Assembly: GCA_963779645.1 (NCBI GenBank)
Contig: CAVZYX010000005.1
Location: 930,001-994,000 of the forward strand
Direction of reading: 5' to 3'
DNA: 64,000 bases
Source of the DNA: CALMBW01 sp963779645
Lineage (GTDB): Bacteria > Actinomycetota > CADDZG01 > WHSQ01
Under the pieces are notes generated by a model. It was not told the DNA's origin, did no database searches, and saw nothing but the letters and a program-made list of their open reading frames with translations. Position 1 is the stretch's first letter, and each line of letters begins with the position of its first letter. The position numbers and the translations under genes are program-made. Below, one piece after another: positions 42,480 to 51,076 of the stretch.

Positions 42480-43694
42480 ATGAAGAAGATCGCACGCGTT
42501 GTTCTGGTCGCACTCCTCATGGCGGGAGGTTTCTTCGCCTTGCCGCGCTCGGCCGGTCGCGGGTTCGTAGGCGACGCCAACGCCCAGATCGTGCCCACGC
42601 CATCGATCCCGGACGTCCTTCCGACACCGAAACCACAACCTTCCGATCCCGCGACTCCAGCACCCGAGGATCCCGGTGAGGAGATCCCCGGCAGCGAGGA
42701 CCCCGATGACGACGACCCGTCCGACGACAAGCCCGGAAAAGGCAAGGGTGACAAGCCGGGTAAGGGCGGTAATGGCGGCAAGGGGCGAGGTGGTCAACCA
42801 GGGGGCAACACCTTCGTCGGTGACGAGACCCTCATAGCGGGTGCCTTCTCTACCGACCGTCTCGTCGGAGCCGCCGCTCGCTTGCGGGCTCTTGGCGTTC
42901 CTTCCGAAGACGTCGTGGCCCAAGTCTTCCCGCCGTTCATCATCGGGGGCGAGTCTGCATGGACAGACACCTGGGGTGCTCCGCGCTACGGTCCGGGCCC
43001 CATCGTGCGAACGCACGAAGGGCAGGACGTCTTCTGCCGCTATGGAGATCCGATCCTTGCGCCGGAAGACGGGCTCGTCTCTTACAGCGATGGTGGTCTC
43101 GGAGGCATCAGCGCGCGGGTCCACACCTCTCCTTCGGCATACTTCTATCTGACACACCTGTCGGGCACCAACGCCGCACAGCACCCTTCGGGCTCACCAG
43201 TGTCGGCGGGCGATGTTGTCGGGTTCTGCGGGAACTCCGGGAACGCGGCCACCACGCCGCCGCATGTGCACTTCGGCTGGTACGTGAATAGCGAAGCAGT
43301 GAATCCCATGAGATCGCTTATCCGCTGGCTCAGGACTGCCGAACGCCGTGTTCTGGGGCTCGTCGTCCAGCAACAGAAACGCAACGTTAGGACCAGCGAT
43401 GTCAGGACGATCGAGCGCTTGTTCGGTGACGCCTTCGCTCCCGACCTTTCGGAACTGAATGTCTCCGGTGAGTCCCTTCTTGCCACCGGATCGTCTCCGG
43501 CAACCGGTGCCTTCGCGCTGGCCGAGACGGCTTTGCAGGCTGCGATGGCTGAGGCGCTGGGTGGCGTTCCGGTAGGAGCCCTCGCTACGGCAGAAGAACC
43601 TGAGGGAGACTTCGAGGCTCGTGGAGACGAGTCCGAACAGCTTCAGGAACTCCTCGAGGGCAGCTATCCGGCCCCCGACGAGCAGTCGGATTAA
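42480..43694 (+). CDS. Secreted M23 family metallopeptidase
   Basis: This 404-residue protein begins with a signal peptide (KKIARVVLVALLMAGGFFAL), followed by a Pro/Asp/Glu-rich and then Lys/Gly-rich linker (residues 35-110). The M23 domain has zinc ligands H179 and D183 in THEGQD and H262/H264 in PHVHFGW, with GFCGNSGNA before them. Such enzymes cut peptidoglycan peptide bridges. The C-terminal 130 residues are helical, acidic and unassigned. ATG 42480 was chosen over an in-frame upstream codon because it begins the signal peptide. Confidence 0.88.
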   Translation: MKKIARVVLVALLMAGGFFALPRSAGRGFVGDANAQIVPTPSIPDVLPTPKPQPSDPATPAPEDPGEEIPGSEDPDDDDPSDDKPGKGKGDKPGKGGNGGKGRGGQPGGNTFVGDETLIAGAFSTDRLVGAAARLRALGVPSEDVVAQVFPPFIIGGESAWTDTWGAPRYGPGPIVRTHEGQDVFCRYGDPILAPEDGLVSYSDGGLGGISARVHTSPSAYFYLTHLSGTNAAQHPSGSPVSAGDVVGFCGNSGNAATTPPHVHFGWYVNSEAVNPMRSLIRWLRTAERRVLGLVVQQQKRNVRTSDVRTIERLFGDAFAPDLSELNVSGESLLATGSSPATGAFALAETALQAAMAEALGGVPVGALATAEEPEGDFEARGDESEQLQELLEGSYPAPDEQSD

Positions 43695-43781
43695 CCAGCT
43701 CTTTCTTTAGTTATCCTACTGACGGCCTGCGCGGCTCCGTCGAGATGATCGTTCGTCGAAACGGTGCAACGCGGTCACCAA

Positions 43782-43864
43782 GGCGGGATGCCCGAGTGGC
43801 CAAAGGGAGCGGTCTGTAAAATCGCCGGCTTACGCCTACAGAGGTTCAAACCCTCTTCCCGCCA
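43782..43864 (+). tRNA. tRNA-Tyr (GTA)
   Basis: The acceptor arms GGCGGGA and TCCCGCC pair fully. The anticodon stem-loop GCGGT-CTGTAAA-ATCGC gives anticodon GTA, a long variable arm follows, and the T arm is AGAGG-TTCAAAC-CCTCT. The class II long arm fits bacterial tRNA-Tyr. No CCA is encoded after the discriminator A. Confidence 0.95.
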
Positions 43865-43881
43865 CGCCTATAGTTTGTGCC

Positions 43882-44427
43882 GTGAGGTTCGACGGAAAAG
43901 GGGTCTACATCAGACCCCTCTCGCTTGCTGACTCTCAGGACCTCTTGGATCTGAGGATCAAGAATCGAGAATTCCTTGAGCCGCTCGAACCAGCGCGCAA
44001 CGACCGTTTCTTCACCTTGGAGGTGCAGCGCGAGTTGATCGAGCTGGCGACCAAGGACTGGGAGATCGACCGGGCTTTCGCTTTCGGGATCTTCGATCGT
44101 TCCAGCAACGAGATGATCGGGCGAGTAGCCCTCAGCAACGTCGTGCGGAGTGCGTGGCAGAACGCAACACTTGGCTACTTCGTGGCCGAGTCGCATACGG
44201 GCCGGGGTGTCGCGAGCGAGGCGGTCCACCTTTGTGTTGACTTCGCTTTCAAACACGCTCGCCTCCACCGGGTTCAGGCGGGCACGATGGTCGACAACGA
44301 TGCGTCGGCCGCGGTTCTTCGGAAGAACGGCTTCCGCTTCGAGGGGCTCTCCCCTCGCTACCTGAAGATCAATGGTCAGTGGGAGGACCACCATCTCTAC
44401 GCCATAACCGCGGAAGACTGGCTCTAG
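43882..44427 (+). CDS. GNAT family N-acetyltransferase (RimJ/RimL-like)
   Basis: This 181-residue protein has the GNAT acetyl-CoA signature region NATLGYFVAESHTGRGVASEAVHLCVDFAF and the family end ENGFRFEG-like segment VLRKNGFRFEGLSPRYLKINGQWEDH. It resembles ribosomal-protein Ala acetyltransferases of the RimJ group, though the substrate cannot be read. GTG 43882 is 17 bases after tRNA-Tyr. Confidence 0.85.
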   Translation: MRFDGKGVYIRPLSLADSQDLLDLRIKNREFLEPLEPARNDRFFTLEVQRELIELATKDWEIDRAFAFGIFDRSSNEMIGRVALSNVVRSAWQNATLGYFVAESHTGRGVASEAVHLCVDFAFKHARLHRVQAGTMVDNDASAAVLRKNGFRFEGLSPRYLKINGQWEDHHLYAITAEDWL

Positions 44428-45869
44428 CCATCGCTTTCTCGGACACGACGCGTAAGGCACTCATCTCTCGGCTGGGTCCTGGGAGCGCGTCCGATCTCAC
44501 TTCCGGCACGCTTGTTGTCGTTCCCTCGATCACTTTCCCGGCTACGGAACTGCGGAAGATCGTCGGCATCCAGTACTACGAGGAGCGCCTCCTCTTCCTG
44601 CTGCTCCTTCTGAAGCACCCGGAACTTCGGGTCGTGTTCGTTACTTCGTTGCGGATCGAGGAGCCGATCGTCGACTACTACCTCCGGTTCGTTCCCGAGG
44701 AGGTCGACGCGGGCCACCGCCTGTATCCGATCGCCCTGTGGGATCCGGCCCCCGATGCTCTCACCGGCAAGCTCCTGCAGAAGGACTGGGCGCTCGATCG
44801 GATCAAGGAACTGGCGACCGACGGGATGCTTCTCACTTTCAACGTCACCGAGCTCGAAGCGCAGCTGGCCGAGCGCGTCGACATCCCTCTCTATGGGTGT
44901 CCCCCAGACCTCGTCTGGCTCGGTTCGAAGAGCGGTTCGCGCAAGGTGGCTCGCGATGCCGATGTGCCGGTCATGCCGGGGGCCGAGGATCTCTTCTCCA
45001 TCGAAGACATCGAGGTGGCGATAACACGCATCAAACAAGAAGCTCCCGACGCGAGCGCCTGCGTCATCAAGTTGAACAACGGGTTCTCGGGGCAAGGGAA
45101 CTGCATCATCGAACTCGATGGCGCGGAGCAACCTCTTGTCGAGAGCAACCATCGGTTCTGCGCGGGTGAGGAGGACTGGGACTCCTTCGCTGGCAAGATC
45201 GCCGAAGAGGGCGCGATCGTCGAAGTGCTGAGCCGCGTCGAGGGCCTAGTGTCGCCCAGCGCTCAGCTGCGGATCGGCCCGGACGGAAGTTACGAGATTC
45301 TTTCCACCCACGACCAGATCCTCGGTGGCCCCGATGACCAGGTTTACCTGGGCTGTCGTTTCCCTGCACGTGAGAACTACCGACTCGAGATCCAGGAGTT
45401 CGGGTCTCGGGTCGCCAAGGTGCTGGCTTCCAAGGGAGTGATCGGTTCCTTCGGGATCGATTTCCTAGTGACACCCGCCAACGAGATCTATCTAAGTGAG
45501 ATCAACCTTCGGATGGGTGGAACGACGCATCCCTTCCTCATGATGAAGTTCGCGACCGGTGGGGTGTACGAGTCCGACACCGGCGACCTGATCGTGGATG
45601 GTTCGCCTCGGTACTACGTGTCCACCGACAACTTGAAGTCGGACTCGTACAAGAACATCGAGCCCCAGACGTTGATCGAGGCTGTCGATCGAGCCGGACT
45701 GGGATTCGATCCGGCGACGAAGACCGGCGTGACCCTCCATCTACTCGGCGCCATCAAGAGGTTCGGCAAGGTGGGCTGTGTGTGCATCTCCGAGTCGCGC
45801 GAGGGGGCCGAGGACCTCTACGAACGCTTTACCGAGGTCCTTTCGACCTCCTCCGCTGCAAGGCGATAG
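44379..45869 (+). CDS. ATP-grasp ligase-like protein with pre-ATP-grasp and PGM1-type C-terminal region
   Basis: This 496-residue protein has an N-terminal segment (VVVPSITFPATELRKIVGIQYYEERLLFLLLLLKHP) typical of the pre-ATP-grasp domain found with PGM1-like peptide ligases. An ATP-grasp core follows: IKLNNGFSGQGNCII for nucleotide binding and GSFGIDFLVTPANEIYLSEINLRMGGTTHPF with the metal-binding Glu and Asn. The PGM1 family ligates peptides in pheganomycin synthesis, but homologues are widespread and mostly uncharacterised. GTG 44379 overlaps the GNAT gene by 49 bases; no better start was seen for about 100 bases, so the true start is uncertain. Confidence 0.75.
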   Translation: MGGPPSLRHNRGRLALAIAFSDTTRKALISRLGPGSASDLTSGTLVVVPSITFPATELRKIVGIQYYEERLLFLLLLLKHPELRVVFVTSLRIEEPIVDYYLRFVPEEVDAGHRLYPIALWDPAPDALTGKLLQKDWALDRIKELATDGMLLTFNVTELEAQLAERVDIPLYGCPPDLVWLGSKSGSRKVARDADVPVMPGAEDLFSIEDIEVAITRIKQEAPDASACVIKLNNGFSGQGNCIIELDGAEQPLVESNHRFCAGEEDWDSFAGKIAEEGAIVEVLSRVEGLVSPSAQLRIGPDGSYEILSTHDQILGGPDDQVYLGCRFPARENYRLEIQEFGSRVAKVLASKGVIGSFGIDFLVTPANEIYLSEINLRMGGTTHPFLMMKFATGGVYESDTGDLIVDGSPRYYVSTDNLKSDSYKNIEPQTLIEAVDRAGLGFDPATKTGVTLHLLGAIKRFGKVGCVCISESREGAEDLYERFTEVLSTSSAARR

Positions 45870-45927
45870 GGAACTTCGCTGAAGCGAGCCTCGTCATAAC
45901 GCAAGGGTCAATGAACAGGGGGAAAGA

Positions 45928-46338
45928 GTGAGCGGACGGTCTCGAGTTCTTGCTGCCACTCTTGCTGCCGCCTCAGCTCTGTCGATCCATTCGATGGCAA
46001 CAGCCGACTGCGCAGCCCCCTCCCTTGAAGTCACGACGAAAGACGTTTCCCCAGGTGAGCGGTTGTTGGTCGTCGGCCACAGTTGGGGGGATGCGTGTAA
46101 TGACACTCCGGGGCCCGGTTGCAATCCGCCGCCTCTGGGGGAACCGATCCAGGACGTCACCATCCTTCTGAAGAACAAGTCAACAGGTGAAACGGTGGAG
46201 GTGGCTCTCGTCGACGCCACCGATGAGTACGACTTCGAGGTGACGATCACGATTCCCGATCTACCGCCGGGGAAGTACGTCCTCATCGACGCGCGAGGCG
46301 AGGGATACATGGTGGGCCGACCTCTCCGGATCGACTGA
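45928..46338 (+). CDS. Secreted protein of unknown function
   Basis: This 136-residue protein has a signal peptide (VLAATLAAASALSIHSMATA) and a mature beta-rich domain with three or four Cys (DCAAPS, DACNDTPGPGCNPPP) and ITIPDLPPGKYVLIDARGEG, which resembles an Ig-like or carboxypeptidase-regulatory-like fold. GTG 45928 has GGGGGAAAG upstream. Repeat copy 3 lies 28 bases after its stop. Confidence 0.7.
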   Translation: MSGRSRVLAATLAAASALSIHSMATADCAAPSLEVTTKDVSPGERLLVVGHSWGDACNDTPGPGCNPPPLGEPIQDVTILLKNKSTGETVEVALVDATDEYDFEVTITIPDLPPGKYVLIDARGEGYMVGRPLRID

Positions 46339-46366
46339 CTGCGCTCTGTCTGATCGGGCCTGCATC

Positions 46367-46413
46367 TTCTTTTCCGGTTTCCCCCTGAATATCGGGGCTA
46401 GATCGGTAAAGAA
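46367..46413. repeat. 47-bp palindromic repeat, copy 3
   Basis: TTCTTTTCCGG at the left pairs with ATCGGTAAAGAA at the right, with CCCC/CGGGG inside. It is the same length as copies 1 and 2 and aligns without gaps to their minus-strand sequences, notably in GGCTAGATCGG near the right end. It lies between two plus-strand genes, after a stop codon like copy 1. Confidence 0.8.
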
Positions 46414-46448
46414 CGGGCGAGGGCCCTCTGAGACTAGTCATCTCTTAA

Positions 46449-46520
46449 GCCGATACCGCCCGATTAGGCCATCGATTCGCGGCCCTTGACTCCCCATACT
46501 CGTTTTAGGGAGGTATCGGC
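46449..46520. promoter_or_regulatory. Spaced inverted repeat upstream of S8 peptidase gene
   Basis: GCCGATACC (46449-46457) is repeated inverted as GGTATCGGC (46512-46520), which ends five bases before the GTG start of the peptidase gene. The second arm covers the ribosome-binding region (GGGAGGTATC), so pairing of the arms could hide the translation start; alternatively they are operator half-sites. Confidence 0.4.
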
Positions 46521-46525
46521 CGATA

Positions 46526-48475
46526 GTGAGACTTCCGACGTACATGTCCCGGTCCGTCCGGATCGGGCGACTATCCATCTGGGCCCTCGCTCTGTCGCTG
46601 GTCCTGGCTCTCGCGCCCCCCGGTGCGGGCCGAATTACTCCTCCAGGTGCGACCCTCAAGCTCATCGTTCAGGCAACGGACGCCGCAACTGCGCGTGCCG
46701 CCGTTGAGCGTTCCGGGGGCCGCGTGACGCTCGACCTTCCGATCGTGAATGGCGTGGCCGCCGAGGTCGTGGCCGGTGACTTCGCCACGCTCGTAGAGCA
46801 GCCTGGGGTGACCGCTATCTCACCTAACTCTCAGGTCACCCTTGCAGGCGCCTCCGCGGAGAAGAAGTGCAGCGAGTACAAGAACAGAGCCAAACGTAAG
46901 AAGTGCCGCGAGCGAAAGCGCTTGGAGGGACTGCGCATCCAGCGTGTTGTGCGCGCCGATGAGTTGTGGGCTGAAGGCATAACCGGTAAGGGTGTCCGGG
47001 TCGCGGTGCTCGATACGGGGATCTATGGAGACCATCCGGATCTACGAGACTCGGAAGGAGAAAGTCGCGTCGTCCATTGCGAAGATTTCAGCAATGAGTT
47101 CGTTGGCCCGGCGCCATTACCGACGCCGACCGCAAGCCCGACGATCCCGGTGCCAACAGCTTCTCCACTACCGATCCCCAGCGGTTCGCCTTCGATACCG
47201 GTCGTTCGTCAACTCGAAGGCGCACCCATCAGTGACGAAGGCTGCAGCGATCCCTTCGGACACGGAACCTTCATGGCGGGACTGGTAGCCGGGGACGGGA
47301 CCTCTTCGAGCGGCCGTTACTCGGGCTCGGCTCCGGACGCGGATCTCATTGGCATCAAGGTTGCGGGTTTCGACGGCTCGACAGACATCTCGAAGGTGAT
47401 CGCCGGGATCCAGTGGGCTACGGCCTTCAAGGACGTTCATCAGATCCGGGTCCTCAACCTTTCGCTCGGGAGTGATTCGGCGCAGCAGTATCAACTCTCT
47501 CCCCTGAACTTCGCGGTCGAGCGTGCGTGGCAATCGGGGTTGGTCGTCGTTGTGTCCGCGGGTAACTCCGGCCCGGATGCAAAGACGGTCATGAAACCGG
47601 GGGACGATCCTTTCGTGATCACAGTCGGTTCTTCCAACGATGAGGGCACGGTGAGGGTGAGCGACGATCGTGTACCGGTGTTCTCCAGCCGCGGCCCGAC
47701 GCGTTCTAACGAGCTGGTGAAGCCCGATCTCGTTTCGCCGGGGGTACACACGATCTCGCTGAGATCACCAGGGAGCGCTATCGACCAGAAGTTCTCGGAC
47801 TCGCGTGTCGCGAACGAGTACTTCCGCGGCACCGGTACTTCGATGTCTACAGCAACGGTCTCTGGGATCGTGGCGTTGATCCTGCAAGACGAACCCCTTC
47901 TCAAACCCGACCAGGTGAAACACCGGTTGATGTCCACCACTCGGATGATCGGCGATACCGATGCGACTCTCGCAGGAACCGGATTGGTCGATGCCTACGC
48001 GGCCGTTCACGATGACGGTTTAGAGGCGGCGAACCAGAACATCGATCCATCCACTGGACTCGGCTCGCTGGGGGCGGACCGGCCGAGCGTCACGTTCGGT
48101 GGCGAAGCCGAGGATGACGACACGGTTCAAGTAGTTACGCCCGCCGGGCAGGTAACTATCGCGGGCGAGTTCGTTGCGATGCTCCCGAAGGAGATCAACC
48201 CGTTAGACCCGGCGGCGCTGGTGCCTTGGGTCTTGTCCGACCCGAGCAACCCGGAGGAATGGGCCGCGTCGACCTGGAAGCAGAAGGAATGGGCTGCCTC
48301 CAAGTGGAAGGCATCGACCTGGAAGGCGACCACCTGGGACGCCTCGACGTGGAAAGGAACCGACTGGGCGAATGCCGATTGGGATGCATCGACCTGGAAG
48401 GGCGTCGACTGGGATGCCTCGACGTGGAAGGCTTCGACGTGGAAGAGTGCCTGGTACGCAGTCGCCTGGGACTGA
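46526..48475 (+). CDS. Secreted S8 (subtilisin) serine peptidase with Trp-rich repeat tail
   Basis: This 649-residue protein has a signal peptide, an inhibitor-I9-like propeptide (residues 40-110, LKLIVQATDAATARAAVERSGG) and an S8 catalytic domain with triad D163 (VLDTGI), H246 (GHGTFMAG) and S439 (GTSMSTATVSG). A Pro/Ser/Thr-rich insertion sits between D163 and H246. From about residue 578 the tail consists of many W-x-A-S-(T/K)-W-K units (EWAASTWK, DWDASTWK), ending WYAVAWD. Trp-rich tails occur on some actinobacterial S8 peptidases and are thought to mediate surface interactions. An internal ATG at 46544 is an alternative start. Confidence 0.9.
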   Translation: MRLPTYMSRSVRIGRLSIWALALSLVLALAPPGAGRITPPGATLKLIVQATDAATARAAVERSGGRVTLDLPIVNGVAAEVVAGDFATLVEQPGVTAISPNSQVTLAGASAEKKCSEYKNRAKRKKCRERKRLEGLRIQRVVRADELWAEGITGKGVRVAVLDTGIYGDHPDLRDSEGESRVVHCEDFSNEFVGPAPLPTPTASPTIPVPTASPLPIPSGSPSIPVVRQLEGAPISDEGCSDPFGHGTFMAGLVAGDGTSSSGRYSGSAPDADLIGIKVAGFDGSTDISKVIAGIQWATAFKDVHQIRVLNLSLGSDSAQQYQLSPLNFAVERAWQSGLVVVVSAGNSGPDAKTVMKPGDDPFVITVGSSNDEGTVRVSDDRVPVFSSRGPTRSNELVKPDLVSPGVHTISLRSPGSAIDQKFSDSRVANEYFRGTGTSMSTATVSGIVALILQDEPLLKPDQVKHRLMSTTRMIGDTDATLAGTGLVDAYAAVHDDGLEAANQNIDPSTGLGSLGADRPSVTFGGEAEDDDTVQVVTPAGQVTIAGEFVAMLPKEINPLDPAALVPWVLSDPSNPEEWAASTWKQKEWAASKWKASTWKATTWDASTWKGTDWANADWDASTWKGVDWDASTWKASTWKSAWYAVAWD

Positions 48476-48510
48476 GCGCCTGGGACTGACCACCTGACCG
48501 TTCGGAGCTC

Positions 48511-50763
48511 ATGGCCGCCACAGCAGTGAACCAGCGCAGGCTCCTCATCTACATCGGCTTGCTCGCAGCCATCCTCGTGACGGTGCTTGTATGGACCATG
48601 CTCGAGGGCGACGGATTCCGTCAACGTGTAGCTGCCTGGTTGTTCCTCGTCGGATTGTTCGCTCTGCTCGAACTGGCCGACCTTCTCTTCCACCATGAAG
48701 GCGATCGTGAAGGCATCAGCTCGTCAGAAGCCGTCTTCCTCCCTCTGATGGTGGGATTCACCTTCCCTCAGGCCGTGTGGGGAGTAGCGATCGCGATCGG
48801 ATTCGCCAGTGTTGCGGATCGGCGCGTAACTCCCATCAAGGCGGCGTTCAACGTTGCCAACCTTGGCTGTGCGGCCTCCGCCGCTTGCGCAATGTGGTCG
48901 TGGCTGCGTGACGACACCGTGGGGTTGACCCCGCGCAATGTGGGGGTTGCCGTGCTCGCAACCCTCGTATTCTCTTTGACCACCCACGTCCTGGTTGCGA
49001 TCGCCATATCGCTTGCACGCGGGCGTCGTATCGACTTGCTCGGTGGGGGCATAGCCGAAGCCCTCGGCTGGAACCTAGCGGGCAATATCTCGCTCGGGGT
49101 CTTCCTCGCGGCGGCCTACTTGCATGAACCGTGGATGGTGGTTCTCTTCCCATTGCCTCTCGCGTTCCTCTACTTCGGGTACCGCGCCGTTCTGAACCAG
49201 AGCAGCGAACGACAACGGGTTGAGAAGCTCCTTGCCGCAAGTCGCGCTCTGGCTGCGAGTCCCTCTCTCGACGAGGCTCTCATCGACTTCCTTAAAGCCG
49301 TGCGTGAGATCGCTTCGACCGCCGAAGCCCGTGTCGTGGTGGACACCCACAAAGCTCTCGTCTGGTCGGGGGCCCGCGGTGATGCAGTCATCGCCGACAT
49401 GGAAGTACTCGAGAAGAAGGGATTGATGCGAGACCTTCTTACCGAGGTCGAACGGAAGCAGGGTCCGGTGATCATCTCCACGGACGAGGAGGGGCACCTT
49501 CGGGACCTCACCGGAGGTTTGGGGGCTAAGAATCTGCTGGCTATCCCACTGCTCGATGCGGATGCGGTGGTGGGTTGTCTCGTGGCGCTCGACCGGGTCG
49601 GAGCAGACGAGTTCGGCACATCCGAAGCCCGACTCCTTGAAGCTCTCGGCCACGAGTTGGTACTGACGCTCGATTCTTACCGGCTGTTCGCCGAGGTCTC
49701 GGAGGAACGTGAGCGCTTCCGAAGGATCTTCACGTCGTCGAAGGAGGGCATCATGCTCCTCGACGACACCGGTGTCGTTAAGGCATGGAACCCGGCGCTC
49801 ACCCGGATCACCGGTTACGAGTCGCTCGAGGTCAGTGGACGGCCCTGGTCCGAGCGCGTAGTGATGAGAGACAAGAACGCAAGGCGCATCGAGGGCATGG
49901 GGTTGGTTGAAGTTCCACCTACTGAAGAGTTCGAACTCGTATCGCGCGATGGCCCTTCGAGGTGGGTGTCAGTTCTTTCGAGTCCCGTACAAGGTGCGCA
50001 GGAACGAGGCTGGGTCGTTCTCGCACGCGACGTGACTGCGGAGCATCTTGTTGAAGAAGCCAAGTCCGACTTCCTCTCAACCGTCTCGCACGAACTCCGT
50101 ACACCGCTCACCGCGATCAAAGGTTCTCTGGGGATACTCCAACGCGGGCGAGAGAAGGTTGACGACAAGATTTTCGAACGGATGGTCTCGGTGATGGCAC
50201 GCGGGACTCAGCGCCTAGAACGACTTGTGATGAACCTCCTGTTCGTTTCTCAGGTCGATTCCGATGGTGCGCCAAGGGTGTTCATCGAGGACTTCGATCT
50301 CGAGCAGATAGTGAGGACCCGTGCAGAAGCGATCCTTGGTGACCACCCCGCCGATATCGCGATCGAAGAAGACGACCCAGTGGTCGTGCGTGCGGACCGG
50401 GAACGGCTCGGCCATATCGTCGAGCACCTTGTAGAGAACGCAGCGAAGTTCGATCCGGACGGAACGGTCGAGATCGAAGTGCGAAGAGATGCCGGCTTCG
50501 CACGGTTGACCGTGAGGGACAAGGGTCCGGGCATCCCCAAGGTGGATCAACAGCGCATCTTCGACCGGTTCGTGCGGCTGGGCGACGTTCTGACTCGAGG
50601 CACCCAGGGCCCTGGGGTTGGACTTTTCATCGTCAGGAAATCGATCGACGCGATGGATGGCGAGGTGTGGGTCGAGAGCGTTCCGGGTCAGGGGGCTGCT
50701 TTCCACGTCACGTTCCCACTGGCTCAACCGATGGTGATCGAAGGCTCCGGAGACGCATCCTGA
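48511..50763 (+). CDS. Membrane sensor histidine kinase (MASE-like, GAF, PAS, HisKA, HATPase)
   Basis: This 750-residue protein has seven or eight N-terminal membrane helices (residues 1-225), a GAF-like domain (about 235-395), a PAS domain (about 405-510, GIMLLDDTGVVKAWNPALTRITGYE), a HisKA domain with phosphoacceptor H527 in FLSTVSHELRTPLTAIKG, and an ATPase domain with N box (HLVENAAKFDPDG), DKGPGIP and GPGVGLFIVRKSIDAMDGE. No response regulator is next to it, so its partner is encoded elsewhere. It follows the S8 peptidase gene by 35 bases and could be cotranscribed. The signal sensed is unknown. Confidence 0.9.
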   Translation: MAATAVNQRRLLIYIGLLAAILVTVLVWTMLEGDGFRQRVAAWLFLVGLFALLELADLLFHHEGDREGISSSEAVFLPLMVGFTFPQAVWGVAIAIGFASVADRRVTPIKAAFNVANLGCAASAACAMWSWLRDDTVGLTPRNVGVAVLATLVFSLTTHVLVAIAISLARGRRIDLLGGGIAEALGWNLAGNISLGVFLAAAYLHEPWMVVLFPLPLAFLYFGYRAVLNQSSERQRVEKLLAASRALAASPSLDEALIDFLKAVREIASTAEARVVVDTHKALVWSGARGDAVIADMEVLEKKGLMRDLLTEVERKQGPVIISTDEEGHLRDLTGGLGAKNLLAIPLLDADAVVGCLVALDRVGADEFGTSEARLLEALGHELVLTLDSYRLFAEVSEERERFRRIFTSSKEGIMLLDDTGVVKAWNPALTRITGYESLEVSGRPWSERVVMRDKNARRIEGMGLVEVPPTEEFELVSRDGPSRWVSVLSSPVQGAQERGWVVLARDVTAEHLVEEAKSDFLSTVSHELRTPLTAIKGSLGILQRGREKVDDKIFERMVSVMARGTQRLERLVMNLLFVSQVDSDGAPRVFIEDFDLEQIVRTRAEAILGDHPADIAIEEDDPVVVRADRERLGHIVEHLVENAAKFDPDGTVEIEVRRDAGFARLTVRDKGPGIPKVDQQRIFDRFVRLGDVLTRGTQGPGVGLFIVRKSIDAMDGEVWVESVPGQGAAFHVTFPLAQPMVIEGSGDAS

Positions 50764-50812
50764 AAGCCCTACAAGGCTGTGCCGGCGACGCGTTATCCTC
50801 TACCCGCCCATC

Positions 50813-50885
50813 GCCCCCTTAGCTCAGTCGGCAGAGCGTCTCCATGGTAAGGAGAAGGTCGACAGTTCGATTCTGTCAGGGGGCT
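50813..50885 (+). tRNA. tRNA-Thr (GGT)
   Basis: Acceptor GCCCCCT pairs with AGGGGGC. The D arm is AGCTCAGTCGGCAGAGC, the anticodon stem-loop TCTCC-ATGGTAA-GGAGA gives anticodon GGT, and the T arm is GACAG-TTCGATT-CTGTC. It lies 50 bases after the histidine kinase gene. Confidence 0.95.
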
Positions 50886-50916
50886 CGGTTCCTACCCGCG
50901 CTTGGGCGCCTCTCGG

Positions 50917-50988
50917 GGCGGCGTAGCTCAGGGGCAGAGCAGGCGGCTCATAATCGCCGAGTCGGTGGTTCAAGTCCACCCGCCGCTA
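50917..50988 (+). tRNA. tRNA-Met (CAT)
   Basis: Acceptor GGCGGCG pairs with CGCCGCT, with a G-T wobble at 1-72. The anticodon stem-loop GGCGG-CTCATAA-TCGCC gives CAT and the T arm is GGTGG-TTCAAGT-CCACC. It lacks initiator features such as three G-C pairs in the anticodon stem, so it is most likely elongator tRNA-Met; a tRNA-Ile2 (modified CAT) cannot be excluded. No CCA is encoded. Confidence 0.92.
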
Positions 50989-51003
50989 CTAGCTAGACAA
51001 GCG

Positions 51004-51029
51004 AAAAAGGCCCCGAAAGGGGCCTTTTT
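51004..51029 (+). terminator. Rho-independent terminator after tRNA-Thr/tRNA-Met
   Basis: AAAAAGGCCCC-GAAA-GGGGCCTTTTT is a perfect 11-bp stem with a stable GNRA tetraloop and a T-run, 15 bases after tRNA-Met. The A-run on the left also makes it able to act in the other direction. Confidence 0.92.
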
Positions 51030-51076
51030 CCTTACTCGGACTCAATCTCGGCCCCCGGACGTCCGACATAGAGACT

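Noticed and set aside
48240..48475. Direct repeats at the end of the S8 peptidase gene as a CRISPR-like or tandem DNA array
   Set aside because: The repetition follows codons of the Trp-rich protein repeat and has no spacer structure.
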